Assembly (NCBI GenBank): GCA_965205545.1 | Contig: OZ242170.1 | Location: 1,736,001 to 1,800,000, forward strand | DNA: 64,000 nt | Direction of reading: 5' to 3' | DNA from: Bin55 sp965205545 | Lineage (GTDB): Bacteria; Pseudomonadota; Gammaproteobacteria; Pseudomonadales; Azotimanducaceae | In this document: piece after piece, positions 46,166 through 55,900 of the stretch | Layout of the letters: each line of letters begins with the position of its first letter | Numbering within the stretch: position 1 is the stretch's first letter | The notes under the pieces: generated by a model | Told to the model about the DNA's origin: nothing | Databases searched by the model: none | The model's input: only the letters and a program-made list of their open reading frames with translations | Translations under genes and position numbers: made by a program

Positions 46166-47775
46166 TTGCTTCGGTGGCGATTAAAAGAAATCTGCTTTGG
46201 ACAATGGTGCCAATGTTTGCACTTGCGGGCGTTCAGCCAGTTTTGTCCAAACCATCGTACGACGTTTGGCAAGTCGACACTTCAAATGCGACACACGACC
46301 CAATCATTGTCGACGTGGATGGAGATGGGTTAAAGGACTTGGTGGTTCCCCAGTACTTTCCCTCGACCGGGCGTGAACTGCACATCTACAAACAACAGGC
46401 GAACCAGAGATTGTCGGACGTGCCTCTCAAGATTGAGATCAAGTCCGAAGCGATCGCATTTTCCATGGTCGACGTGCGCGACACGGCGGGTACGGAAATC
46501 CTATGGATCACAGCGGACGCAATCTACAGTTTCTCGACGAATATTTCCGGTTACGTGGGAAATCTCGAACATCTAGCGGACTGGAAGCTTTTTGTACGCA
46601 ATCCTGATTCGAGAGAATTGCTTTATCTAAAAGCGGTCGACCTAAATGACGATGGTGCGTCAGACCTGATTTTGCCAGGCCCAAATCGGTATGGACTCTT
46701 CTTGAATAGCGGCGACCAAAAATTGAAGCTCGTCGGATCCATAGTGTTGCCATCGTCCGATGGGAACGAGAGTGTTTTGAGTCCACCCCGGGTGTACAAC
46801 AGGTCAATGAACAGTCACATGGCCGCAGATGTGGACGAGCACGGCCAACTAAGGTTGACGAACATTTACTTTCCACGATCGCAATACCAAGGCTTGTTCA
46901 CACAGATCAACCGCGATGAACCTCGTACTAGATCGATTTCCTATGGTTCATGGCAATCAGGCTTGATTGCTCGGGACATCAATGGCGATGGATTTGTTGA
47001 TCTGCTATTTCGAAATTCCGATGGACTAAACATACGTCACCTAAAGCCTGACGAAACGATTGCACATAGGTATTCCGATGACGCGTACAAGAGCGATGCT
47101 ATCGCCCACGACTCATTCAAACTAGGAGGCTACAGCATCCCAAGCCCTGTTGGACGAATGTCGTCGTTTGACGATGTAGACGGCGATGGAGATCTTGACA
47201 TAGTTTCAATCAACAGAGGCTTTGCGTCCAGCGCGATACATCTGCTAGTCAACGACAACGGCCAATTCAACATGGAGGAACCTACGCAGGTATTTCGAGT
47301 AAGCGGAGTAGTCATGGACGTCGAGTTTGCGCCAGTTATGCGCAACGGAGACCTCATGATGCTTGTAAACACAATAACAACTCCACTACGCAGAATTCTG
47401 ACTGAGATTGAACTGCATCGTAACTTGCTTCTATACAAGCAGAGTGATACTGAGAACAGACTATTCGACAAGAAGCCGTCACTTACATCGACTCAATCCA
47501 TCAATATCGATTCACTGCGAAACTTGATGCCTAGCACTTTGCGGTTCGACTTGGACATGGACGGCAGGAACGACGTCCTAGAATGCGATAGCGACGGTAC
47601 TCTTCAAGCTCGTCGAATCGACGACCCTCCACAACTCGAGTCCCAGCCCTTTTGGCGATTCACGCCGGAGTTTGCCGTATTTTCGGCAACTTCCGACGAT
47701 CTTAACAACGACGAACTGCCCGACCTGATCTTGAGACACAGTACGGCCATGACCTACTTGGTAGCGCGACAATGA
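46162..47775 (+). CDS. Exported FG-GAP/VCBS-repeat protein, first of a tandem pair
   Basis: 537 residues from GTG at 46162, where GTGA overlaps the previous stop; the open frame extends upstream only through the shadow of the PDZ gene. A signal peptide (AIKRNLLWTMVPMFALAG to VLSKP) leads into a beta-propeller-like protein with about six Asp-rich calcium-binding repeats: VDGDGLKDLVVP, LNDDGASDLILP, INGDGFVDLLF, VDGDGDLDIVS, MDGRNDVLEC and LNNDELPDLIL. Such repeats resemble integrin alpha FG-GAP modules and often bind ligands. No enzymatic domain is visible. Its stop codon overlaps the next start as ATGA. Confidence 0.85.
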   Translation: MIASVAIKRNLLWTMVPMFALAGVQPVLSKPSYDVWQVDTSNATHDPIIVDVDGDGLKDLVVPQYFPSTGRELHIYKQQANQRLSDVPLKIEIKSEAIAFSMVDVRDTAGTEILWITADAIYSFSTNISGYVGNLEHLADWKLFVRNPDSRELLYLKAVDLNDDGASDLILPGPNRYGLFLNSGDQKLKLVGSIVLPSSDGNESVLSPPRVYNRSMNSHMAADVDEHGQLRLTNIYFPRSQYQGLFTQINRDEPRTRSISYGSWQSGLIARDINGDGFVDLLFRNSDGLNIRHLKPDETIAHRYSDDAYKSDAIAHDSFKLGGYSIPSPVGRMSSFDDVDGDGDLDIVSINRGFASSAIHLLVNDNGQFNMEEPTQVFRVSGVVMDVEFAPVMRNGDLMMLVNTITTPLRRILTEIELHRNLLLYKQSDTENRLFDKKPSLTSTQSINIDSLRNLMPSTLRFDLDMDGRNDVLECDSDGTLQARRIDDPPQLESQPFWRFTPEFAVFSATSDDLNNDELPDLILRHSTAMTYLVARQ

Positions 47776-49514
47776 GTATTTGCACCGCTTCAGTCCTAGT
47801 ACGCATTAGTGCTCTGCTAGCTATGGCAGCGTTTCTGCCGACTGTCCACGCCGAACAAAACGAATCCCAGAGCATTGAATCCCTGAGCGGTTACAAAGCC
47901 AGCAAGTTCTCAATTCCGGTGGATGTCCGCCGCATTCACATGATTGACCTAAATGCAGACTCGCGCAACGATCTGATTCTCGAGTTTGGCGATGAGTTAC
48001 GCGTCGTACACCAGGGTTCTGACGGATTTGACCTCCAAAGTCCTCAATCCATCCCGCTCCCTCAAAAACAGGCGATGTGGGACGTAGCTCGCCTAGACAG
48101 TACCGCCGAAGTTTTTTCAATCGTTGTCCTTGATTCTGACTCCAAATTAAGGATATGGAAGCCCTCCGACGGGTTGTATAGGGAGGGCGTCGTAAATGTG
48201 CCCATTCCCTCTATCCATTTGCCTGACGACACAGCGCGACTGCGTTTTTGCATAGACATCAATGGAGACTCAATTGATGATCTCGCTCTCCCCACAACTC
48301 ACTTCGTATACGTGATTGAATTGAGCGACGACAACCAGCTGCTCAGAACGTCAAAGATTCCTTTACTCTCGAGCTCATCGTCATCCCTTTCGGCTGATAC
48401 GGTATCTGACCGTGTGGGCCAGACGTATACGGGAAGTTCAGCGAGCTTCTACGACATTGACAACGACTCTCACATGGACGTAGTGCTGCAGAACGACAGT
48501 ACCGTACGCATCGCACTGGGGAACGCGTTGGAGTCGAGCTATTTTTCGTCAACACCTGACTACGACATTAACTTTGAGAAAGACACGCGAAAGATCGATT
48601 TCGACTCTATCGACTTCTCAAACTTGTTCTCCCTTATTAGGTTTGCACCAAATCGAGTGCAAATAAAGGACGTAAATTCAGACGCGTTGATGGATCTGAT
48701 CATTCTCGAACCCAACAGGGTCCTTGTATACGTCGCAGACACGAACGGAATCGATACCGCTAGACCGACGCAGGTAATGCGTTTCAACGAAAACACGATT
48801 GTCGCAGACTTGTTCGATGTCAATGGGGACGGGACGTCAGATCTCGTCGCAGTAAAGACCCCATACGATGTTTCTGTTCGCCGGGTGCTGCTTACTTTGG
48901 TAGTGCCTACTACTTTGCGGTTTGAGCTTCTGGTATTCAATCACGCGGACGGCAAATATTCCCGTCGCCCCGACAGCCGACTCATAGTCAATATGAAAGT
49001 TCCAGCGATACTGCCAACGATCCTAACGAGCGGCAGGATTGTGAGGTCGCAGGACAAGCTCGAGGCAAGCATCAACTTGGACCTTCTAGGATCGGAGACT
49101 AAACCGCCACTACCAATTCTTGACGCACAACTGGACGAACTGGGTCCACGAGAAGTGATTGCCATCCAATCTGGCGAGGTCCGCGTATTCTTCAATGTAG
49201 TTAGCAACGATTCCGTACTATCTGAAGCCGGTCAGTTCGATGAACTTCGGGAACTCCGCAAGATTTTGGATTCGGGCGAGGAAGTTACGATTGACGTCGG
49301 CAAGCTCATTACGTCGGACATCGACGCAGTAACCCACTTGGATCTAATCGAAGACGTTGAATCAGTTGTTGTTCATCGGCTTGCTGCCGAACCAACATTC
49401 CACGACCTTCTGAGGCTGCGGTTGAACGATGACAGTTTTGATGACATCGTTATTTTCGAGAACCGTACAAGTGAAGCCATTACGGGCTTGATGCTAATTT
49501 CGGATATGCCCTAG
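47772..49514 (+). CDS. Exported FG-GAP/VCBS-repeat protein, second of a tandem pair
   Basis: 580 residues with signal peptide (ISALLAMAAFLPTVHA, then EQN). It has six similar Asp-rich loops: LNADSRNDLILE, INGDSIDDLALP, IDNDSHMDVVL, VNSDALMDLIIL, VNGDGTSDLVAV and LNDDSFDDIVIF. Segments such as RRVLLTL and PTTLRFELLVF align with RRILTEI and HRNLLLYKQS in the preceding protein, so the two are paralogues. Loops are more degenerate than in the first copy. Last gene of the cassette; it converges with the S9 peptidase gene. Function unknown. Confidence 0.85.
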   Translation: MSICTASVLVRISALLAMAAFLPTVHAEQNESQSIESLSGYKASKFSIPVDVRRIHMIDLNADSRNDLILEFGDELRVVHQGSDGFDLQSPQSIPLPQKQAMWDVARLDSTAEVFSIVVLDSDSKLRIWKPSDGLYREGVVNVPIPSIHLPDDTARLRFCIDINGDSIDDLALPTTHFVYVIELSDDNQLLRTSKIPLLSSSSSSLSADTVSDRVGQTYTGSSASFYDIDNDSHMDVVLQNDSTVRIALGNALESSYFSSTPDYDINFEKDTRKIDFDSIDFSNLFSLIRFAPNRVQIKDVNSDALMDLIILEPNRVLVYVADTNGIDTARPTQVMRFNENTIVADLFDVNGDGTSDLVAVKTPYDVSVRRVLLTLVVPTTLRFELLVFNHADGKYSRRPDSRLIVNMKVPAILPTILTSGRIVRSQDKLEASINLDLLGSETKPPLPILDAQLDELGPREVIAIQSGEVRVFFNVVSNDSVLSEAGQFDELRELRKILDSGEEVTIDVGKLITSDIDAVTHLDLIEDVESVVVHRLAAEPTFHDLLRLRLNDDSFDDIVIFENRTSEAITGLMLISDMP

Positions 49515-49666
49515 TCTTCTGCTAGGTCGACTAGACTTGACACTGGAGACACTTGCAGATCTTTTGGGAAGACGAGGTGCGGCAGTTGTACGTTGAGTTC
49601 GCTGTTTGCAGTTAATCCCTGTAGTTGAACGAAGGAATTGATTTCAATCAACCACGCGTTCCGTGT

Positions 49667-51568
49667 TTATTTCGCGAGCAAGTGGTGCCGCACAAACAGA
49701 ACAACCGTTTGCAACCAGTAGTCTATGTTGTCCTTCTTCCGAAATCCATGCCCTTCGTCATGCGCCAGCACATACCAGACGGGCGTTCCCGTCTCACTGA
49801 GAGCCGCCACAATCTGCTCGCTCTCGAACGCAGGGACACGCGGATCGTTCAATCCCTGACCAATGAGCAGTGGAGCCTTGATCTTCTCGACCTGATTGAG
49901 CGGCGCGATTGACTCCAAGAATTCGCGCATTTTGGGATCGCGCTCGTCACCGTACTCTACCCTGCGCAAGTCGCGTCTGTAACCTTGTGTGCGTTCTAGA
50001 AATGTGACGAAATTGCCGATCCCAACACGCTCAATTCCCGCCTTGAGTCGATCCCCGTAGTGAACGAGCGAAGCCAACACCATGTAGCCTCCGTAGGATC
50101 CTCCAATCACCCCTACACGAGAACTATCGAACTGGGGCTGTGTCTCGATCCAGTCGAGTAATGCTCCGATATCGCGCACAGAATCTTCACGCAACCATTC
50201 GTCGTCCAAGGTCATGTAACGCTTGCCGTACCCTCGTGAGCCTCTCACGTTGGGGGCAATTACCGCTAGACCGAGCTCGTTTACGTAGTACTGAAAAGTC
50301 GGAGAAAATCCTGGTCGATACTGAGATGCTGGGCCTCCGTGAATGTGAATGAGAACAGGATGTGGCCCTTCTCCTGTTGGCTCGAACACGAATGCGGGTA
50401 CTTCGAGCCCGTCGAATGACTTGTACTTGAAGAGCGTGGGTTCGACGAACCCTTCGGTTCGCAGTTCCCCAAGTTCCGACTGCGTCCAGCGAGTCAAGGA
50501 ATTGTTGGCGAGATTCAGCGCAAATACGTCAGTGTTTGCAACGGGAGTTTGATACGAGAAACCCAGTTCCTGCTCGTCATGCGAAAATCGAATTCCCCCG
50601 ACGTGTCCGAGATCTGGAGGCGAAATCTCTCGTGATGCTCCAGATTCCATGTCAATCAGGAAAAGGCTGCTGTAGCCCGCCTCATTGACGACGTACGCCA
50701 GCTTGCTGCGCGAGTCGGAAAATCGAAAAAAAGACACATCCCAGTTCAGGTTGGAGACAACGTTCTCCACTGAGCCGTTTGCTAGGTTCAGCGACCAGAG
50801 TGCTCGATAGTCCGAATCCAGGTCTGAGATGAAGTAGATCTTTTCGCCTGACGCATCGTACTGTGTCGTACCGATGGAAATCTCTCCTCGATCTTCCAGC
50901 AACCTTTTCCTCTCCAGCGATTGCAGATCCATCTCGAAAAGTCGCGTTTCAGTGTTGGATATGTATTGAGAGACGAGAACTCTCTCGCCGTCGGGGGAGA
51001 AGTCATCAATGCTCCATCCAATTCCTTGATTTTCCAGTAGAACTCTCTTTGATCCATCGAACTTGAGAATATGTAAATCCCAATCCGTGCCATTGCGCTC
51101 TGTAGTCGTGTAGCCAATCCCGGATCCGTCTGGAGTGAATATGATCCCTGTATACCGGGACTTGCCGTCACTCAGGAGAGTTGAATCTCCAGTGGCAAAG
51201 TCGTAGTAGAAGATTTGATAGAACTCGGAACCCCCGACATCCATTGTGAACACGAACCCGCTGTCCTCGCCAGTCGGTGAGACAACCGCACCTCCAACAG
51301 GCTCCTGCTTGAACGTAAGCTGACGACGCATGCCAAGGGGCTGCTCAACGAAATGCAGTTGCGACGTGTCTGCAAACCTAGTCGAGATAAGCATCCCGCT
51401 CCCGAACCAATCAACCAATCCTGCAGATCGGGCGTTCTGGTAGCGCAACAAATCCCCGGAAATCTCTTTTGGAATCTCGGGTACGTTGCGAGTCTCGACG
51501 TTTGCTGGAATCTCCGCAATCGCGGTGGAGGCTAAAAGTGTGCTCATGGCAATGATGCTGTATTTCAT
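49667..51568 (-). CDS. Secreted S9 family prolyl oligopeptidase-type peptidase
   Basis: About 633 residues. A signal peptide (MKYSIIAMSTLLASTAIAE) precedes a beta-propeller region and a C-terminal alpha/beta-hydrolase domain. The nucleophile Ser is near residue 491 in GGSYGGY, the acid in QGLNDPRVP and the His in DEGHGFRKKDN, the S9 (acylaminoacyl/dipeptidyl peptidase-like) triad. HIHGGPASQYRPGF is the oxyanion-side motif. It probably cleaves peptides in the periplasm. ATG at 51568 is preferred because it starts the signal; in-frame ATG 51577 and TTG 51586 are alternatives. It lies between tilS and the VCBS cassette. Confidence 0.9.
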   Translation of the reverse strand: MKYSIIAMSTLLASTAIAEIPANVETRNVPEIPKEISGDLLRYQNARSAGLVDWFGSGMLISTRFADTSQLHFVEQPLGMRRQLTFKQEPVGGAVVSPTGEDSGFVFTMDVGGSEFYQIFYYDFATGDSTLLSDGKSRYTGIIFTPDGSGIGYTTTERNGTDWDLHILKFDGSKRVLLENQGIGWSIDDFSPDGERVLVSQYISNTETRLFEMDLQSLERKRLLEDRGEISIGTTQYDASGEKIYFISDLDSDYRALWSLNLANGSVENVVSNLNWDVSFFRFSDSRSKLAYVVNEAGYSSLFLIDMESGASREISPPDLGHVGGIRFSHDEQELGFSYQTPVANTDVFALNLANNSLTRWTQSELGELRTEGFVEPTLFKYKSFDGLEVPAFVFEPTGEGPHPVLIHIHGGPASQYRPGFSPTFQYYVNELGLAVIAPNVRGSRGYGKRYMTLDDEWLREDSVRDIGALLDWIETQPQFDSSRVGVIGGSYGGYMVLASLVHYGDRLKAGIERVGIGNFVTFLERTQGYRRDLRRVEYGDERDPKMREFLESIAPLNQVEKIKAPLLIGQGLNDPRVPAFESEQIVAALSETGTPVWYVLAHDEGHGFRKKDNIDYWLQTVVLFVRHHLLAK

Positions 51569-51733
51569 GATTTGCATAGTAATCAAGAGGCCGCCTCTCA
51601 GAGAGACCTAGAACTGTTGAAAGGATCGATCAAGTGCCACCAAGATCCACAAATGCAATTCCTAGACGTTAATCGTTTGATAGAGCAACGAGTCGTTCGT
51701 GGCTAGCCCTCACAAACTTTAATGCTAAGTGCG

Positions 51734-52957
51734 CTAATCCTGCAAAGGTTGCCATTGCGGGACAAATGCGTCGTGCTCGCTACTGCAGCTCAACACTCCG
51801 TCCAATGTTGCCACTCCAGGCACGCAAACGATGCGCTCAGATTCAATGAGCAACGGCCACCCATCACGCAACCATGGGGCAACTCGATTTTCTTGAAAGA
51901 GCGAGCTAAGCTTCTTGGTCATATTGTCGGTTCGAATGCTCAATCCAACGCCTGTCAAGTGACTTCGGTTGCTGACGAGCAAGCATTTCTTGGTTGTAAA
52001 ACCGCGATCACTCTCTTTCCAAGTCAATGTGCCATTGGGGAATCGTTGATCAACTCCTGGTCGCACGCATTTCGGCGCGAATGCCTCAAAATCGGCAACA
52101 ACATGTAGACGCTCCCCATAGCGACGAACGGAGTGGGAGCTTGATACACGAATGTTGGGCTGTGAATCTCTTCGAGCGCGAGATTGACGTGTGATCTCGT
52201 TTACGGTCGCCGTCGAAGGAGTAATGTCATACGCCAGCAGCCATGCTCGCAATTCGGTCGCTGCAACCCCCGTAGTGCCGATGTCCAAAGGAGCTCTATT
52301 GACAATTGGAAGACTTGGTCGTTTAAGGCTTCGGATGCGCTTGCCCACATCGGGAAATCGAGATTCGAGCAGGGGAAGCAGCGTATGCCGTATCCAATTG
52401 CGATCCAAGCTCGTGTCCTGGTTGCTTGGGTCAGCAATCCACGGCAATTCACATTGCTTCACATAGTCGTCAAGTTGAAGCTTGAAGAGATCAAGAAAAG
52501 GCCGCACGACTCGCCCCAATCCAAGGAGTCTTGACCGCGCTATGCCAATGGGGGCACGACCCGTCAAGATCTGCCAAACCAATGTCTCAACGACATCGTC
52601 GGCGTGATGCGCTGTAGCAACAATGTCTCCCTGAGTTAGACATCGTCTGTATTGATCATAGCGTTGCAACCGAGCCTGCATTTCGACGTTCCCCGATCCA
52701 AGGGATACACGCTCGACCTTCAATTCAACGTCCAGGTCCTTGCATACGTTTGCGCAATGTCGCGCCCAATCCTTTGAAGCGGGATGAAGTCCGTGATCTA
52801 CATGGATAGCTCGGCAACGCTTTCTACCGTGGACTTCAATGCATGCATGGAGCAATGCAGTCGAATCAACGCCGCCGCTATAGGCTATCCAAAGTAAAGA
52901 AGTTGGAGATAACTCAACAGTTTTTGCGGCTTCCCAAACCGCATCCGCAATCGACAC
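51734..52957 (-). CDS. tilS: tRNA(Ile)-lysidine synthase
   Basis: Converts C34 of the CAU-anticodon tRNA-Ile to lysidine with ATP and lysine, so that AUA codons are read as Ile. The 407-residue protein has the PP-loop motif SGGVDS at residues 27-32, HVDHGLHPASKDWA, ATAHHADDVVET, and the TilS C-terminal domain. The start is GTG, 9 bases after the dnaE stop. accA, normally between dnaE and tilS, is absent here. Confidence 0.93.
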   Translation of the reverse strand: MSIADAVWEAAKTVELSPTSLLWIAYSGGVDSTALLHACIEVHGRKRCRAIHVDHGLHPASKDWARHCANVCKDLDVELKVERVSLGSGNVEMQARLQRYDQYRRCLTQGDIVATAHHADDVVETLVWQILTGRAPIGIARSRLLGLGRVVRPFLDLFKLQLDDYVKQCELPWIADPSNQDTSLDRNWIRHTLLPLLESRFPDVGKRIRSLKRPSLPIVNRAPLDIGTTGVAATELRAWLLAYDITPSTATVNEITRQSRARRDSQPNIRVSSSHSVRRYGERLHVVADFEAFAPKCVRPGVDQRFPNGTLTWKESDRGFTTKKCLLVSNRSHLTGVGLSIRTDNMTKKLSSLFQENRVAPWLRDGWPLLIESERIVCVPGVATLDGVLSCSSEHDAFVPQWQPLQD

Positions 52958-52966
52958 AACAGCTGA

Positions 52967-55900
52967 TCAAGTGTTGGGGTAGGCAACGCGGACAGCATTT
53001 GAACCCAAATCCTGCTCGAGCCTTTCCAAGAGCTCTCTCGACGGACGCACACGCCATTTCTGGTCCAGAACGATAGGGGTCGAATAGCCGTTGGTTTTGT
53101 AGTTGACAACGATGGAGCATCCTCTGCGAGGGGGTTCCCGAAGTTCGTGGTGCAGGCGATTCAACACCTGCTCCTGACTGCCGTTTCCAATGACATCGAT
53201 TTCGATGCGAGCTTTACGCCGAATTCGAAACTCCTCAATCGAGTGTATGGCTCTTGCGCGAACCGCAGAGTGCTCGTTCTTGTCCCTTACTACTTTGCAC
53301 TCGACGACCGCGAAGTCTCCTTCTTCAGGCAAGTTCTCCAGCGCGGCGCCGTTGTCGTCGAACATCCCAAACTCTAGCACTCCATGCTCGTCCTCCAGCA
53401 CAATGTCCAGCATTCTCTTGCCGCTTCTGGTGCCGCGTTGCCGGATGCTCCGAACAATTCCTGCAACAACTTGATTATCTCGGGCCTGTAGCAAAGTAGT
53501 TACGTCAGCGTGGGTGCATACGCCCTGCAATTCGGAACGAAAGCGACTCATGGGATGTCCGCTGACAAAGAATCCTAGACAGGATCTTTCCTCTGCCAGT
53601 ATGTCTTCTATGCGCATCGGCTGGAAGCTTGGCTGCTCGAGCCGTCGTATAGATTCACTCGAAGTTCCCAGAAGATCGTCAAACGGTTGCGAAGCCTGCG
53701 CCACTCTTTCCTCTGCGGTAGATAAGGCGCCGTTCAACTGAGCCATGAGCTTGGGACGCACAATGCAGATGTCTTCTTCCTCGGCGAGGCAATCCATGCA
53801 GCCGCAGGCAATCATGGATTCCAAGATCTTGTGCTGTCTACGTTCAAATCCCGCACGAGTGCACAAGTCCAACAGCGACTCAAAAGGTCCATCTTGCTGC
53901 GCCTCTTCGATCGAGCGTATGTGCGTCTTGGGCAAACCTTTGATCGCACCGAATCCCACTACGATTCGTCCGTTGCTGCCCGTGAATCCATACTTGCTCT
54001 CGTTGACGTCGGGTCCCAGTACTCGCAATCCCATGCGCCGCGCTTCATCAACCAACTCGCACATGGTCTTGCTGTCGCCGATATCGCATGTAGCAAGTGC
54101 GGCAAGGTACTCGGCAGGATAATGCGTCTTGAGGTAGGCAGTCTGGTACGCAACCAGCGCGTAGCCCACTGCGTGTGCACGATTGAATGCATATTGGGCG
54201 AAGGGTTGCATGTACTCGAAGATCGATGTCGCTATGGACTTGTCAACGCCGTTATCGACGCATCCCTGAATGAACTTCTCCTTGTACTCGAACATCACCG
54301 ACTCGTCTTTCTTACCCATGGCCCGGCGAAGGTTGTCCGAGTCGCCCAGACTAAACCCTGCCAATTCTCGAGCCACCGTCATGACGTCTTCCTGGTAGAC
54401 CATGACACCATAGGTTTTTGCAAGAACCGATTCCAACAGAGGATGGAGGTATTCGATACTTTCTCTGCCGCGCTTGCGCCGGACAAATTGATCGACAAAC
54501 TGCATGGGGCCAGGCCGGTACAAAGCGACCAATGCCGTCAGGTCCTCCAAGGAGTCTGGCCGCAGATCAGCCAATACCCGTCGCATACCTCGTGATTCCA
54601 GCTGAAACACTCCGATGGAGTGAGCTTCGTGCAGCATTTTGAACACAGAGCGGTCGTCGAGGGGAAATTCGCTAGGACGCAATGGCGGCTCTCCCTTGGG
54701 CTTGCGCGAGACATTGGCAGCATCGCAGGCCTCTGCAATTGCCGTTACCGTTTTCAAGCCAAGGAAATCAAACTTCACTAGACCGATGTCTTCTACATCC
54801 TGCTTATCGAACTGCGACTTGAGGTCACCGTTAGCACTGTCGGTGTAGATGGGCACTATCTCGTCTAGCTGCCCTGGTGTTATAACGGTGCCACCTGGAT
54901 GGCTTCCGACATTCCGTACCAATCCCTCCAATTCGAGCGCACGATTTACCACTTCCCGCACTTCCGCATCGGATTGCATCTGCTGGGAAAGTTCAGGAAC
55001 ATCCTGCAAGGTCTGCGTCAAAGTCGTGCCCGGTCGTGGCGAGACGTAGCCACTGATACGCTCTCCTAGGGAATACGGTTTTCCATGAACCCGCGCAACG
55101 TCTCGTATTACAGCCTTTGCGGCCAACGACCCGAAAGTCACAATTTGCCCTACTCTCTGCTTGCCATAGTGATCCGCTACATACTGAATGACTTCGTTTC
55201 GACGATGAATGCAGAAGTCAATGTCGAAGTCAGGCAACGAGACTCGCTCTGGATTCAACAGACGTTCGAACATCAACTGATGTTCGATGGGATCAATTTC
55301 AGTAATTCCGAGTACATAGGCGACCAAAGATGCCGCACCCGACCCTCGACCTGGTCCAACCGGAATGTTTCTATCCTTGGCCCAGCGTACAAAGTCCATA
55401 ACGATCAGAAAGTAGCCCGCAAAGCCCATGCTCTTGATGATGTCAAGCTCCGTGTGCAAACGGGCTTCGTAGACGCTGCGATCGTCATGCTGGCGACCTA
55501 TGGACTCGTACCGAACCAAGACTGTCTCTAACGCCTCACTGGCAAACGCGTCGAGAAGCTCTTCGGGAGTTTCTGTTCTTTCACTCTTGTAAGCAGGCAA
55601 GTAGCGCCCAACTTTCATCCGAGTCGAGCATCGCACGGCAATCTCAGCTGCATTTTCGACCGCATCTGGCAAGTCCGCGAATCGTTCCTCCATTTCCTCG
55701 GGAGAACGAAGATACTGCTCGACACTGTAGAGCCGATCATGGCTTCCGCCGCCGACCCTTTCCCGGTGCGATATGCAAAAGCGCGTCTCGTGTATGCCGA
55801 AGTCGCTGGCGTCTAAGAAACAAACATCATTCGTGGCGACCAAGGGAATCTGCAGCGAATCCGCCAAGGGAAGCACCTGAGAGATATAGATGTCTTCCTG

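Noticed and set aside
43385..49514. Reading the ABC cassette as a bacteriocin, NosDFY or antiphage operon
   Set aside because: No precursor peptide, modification enzyme, NosD-type beta-helix, nuclease or toxin domain is encoded in it.
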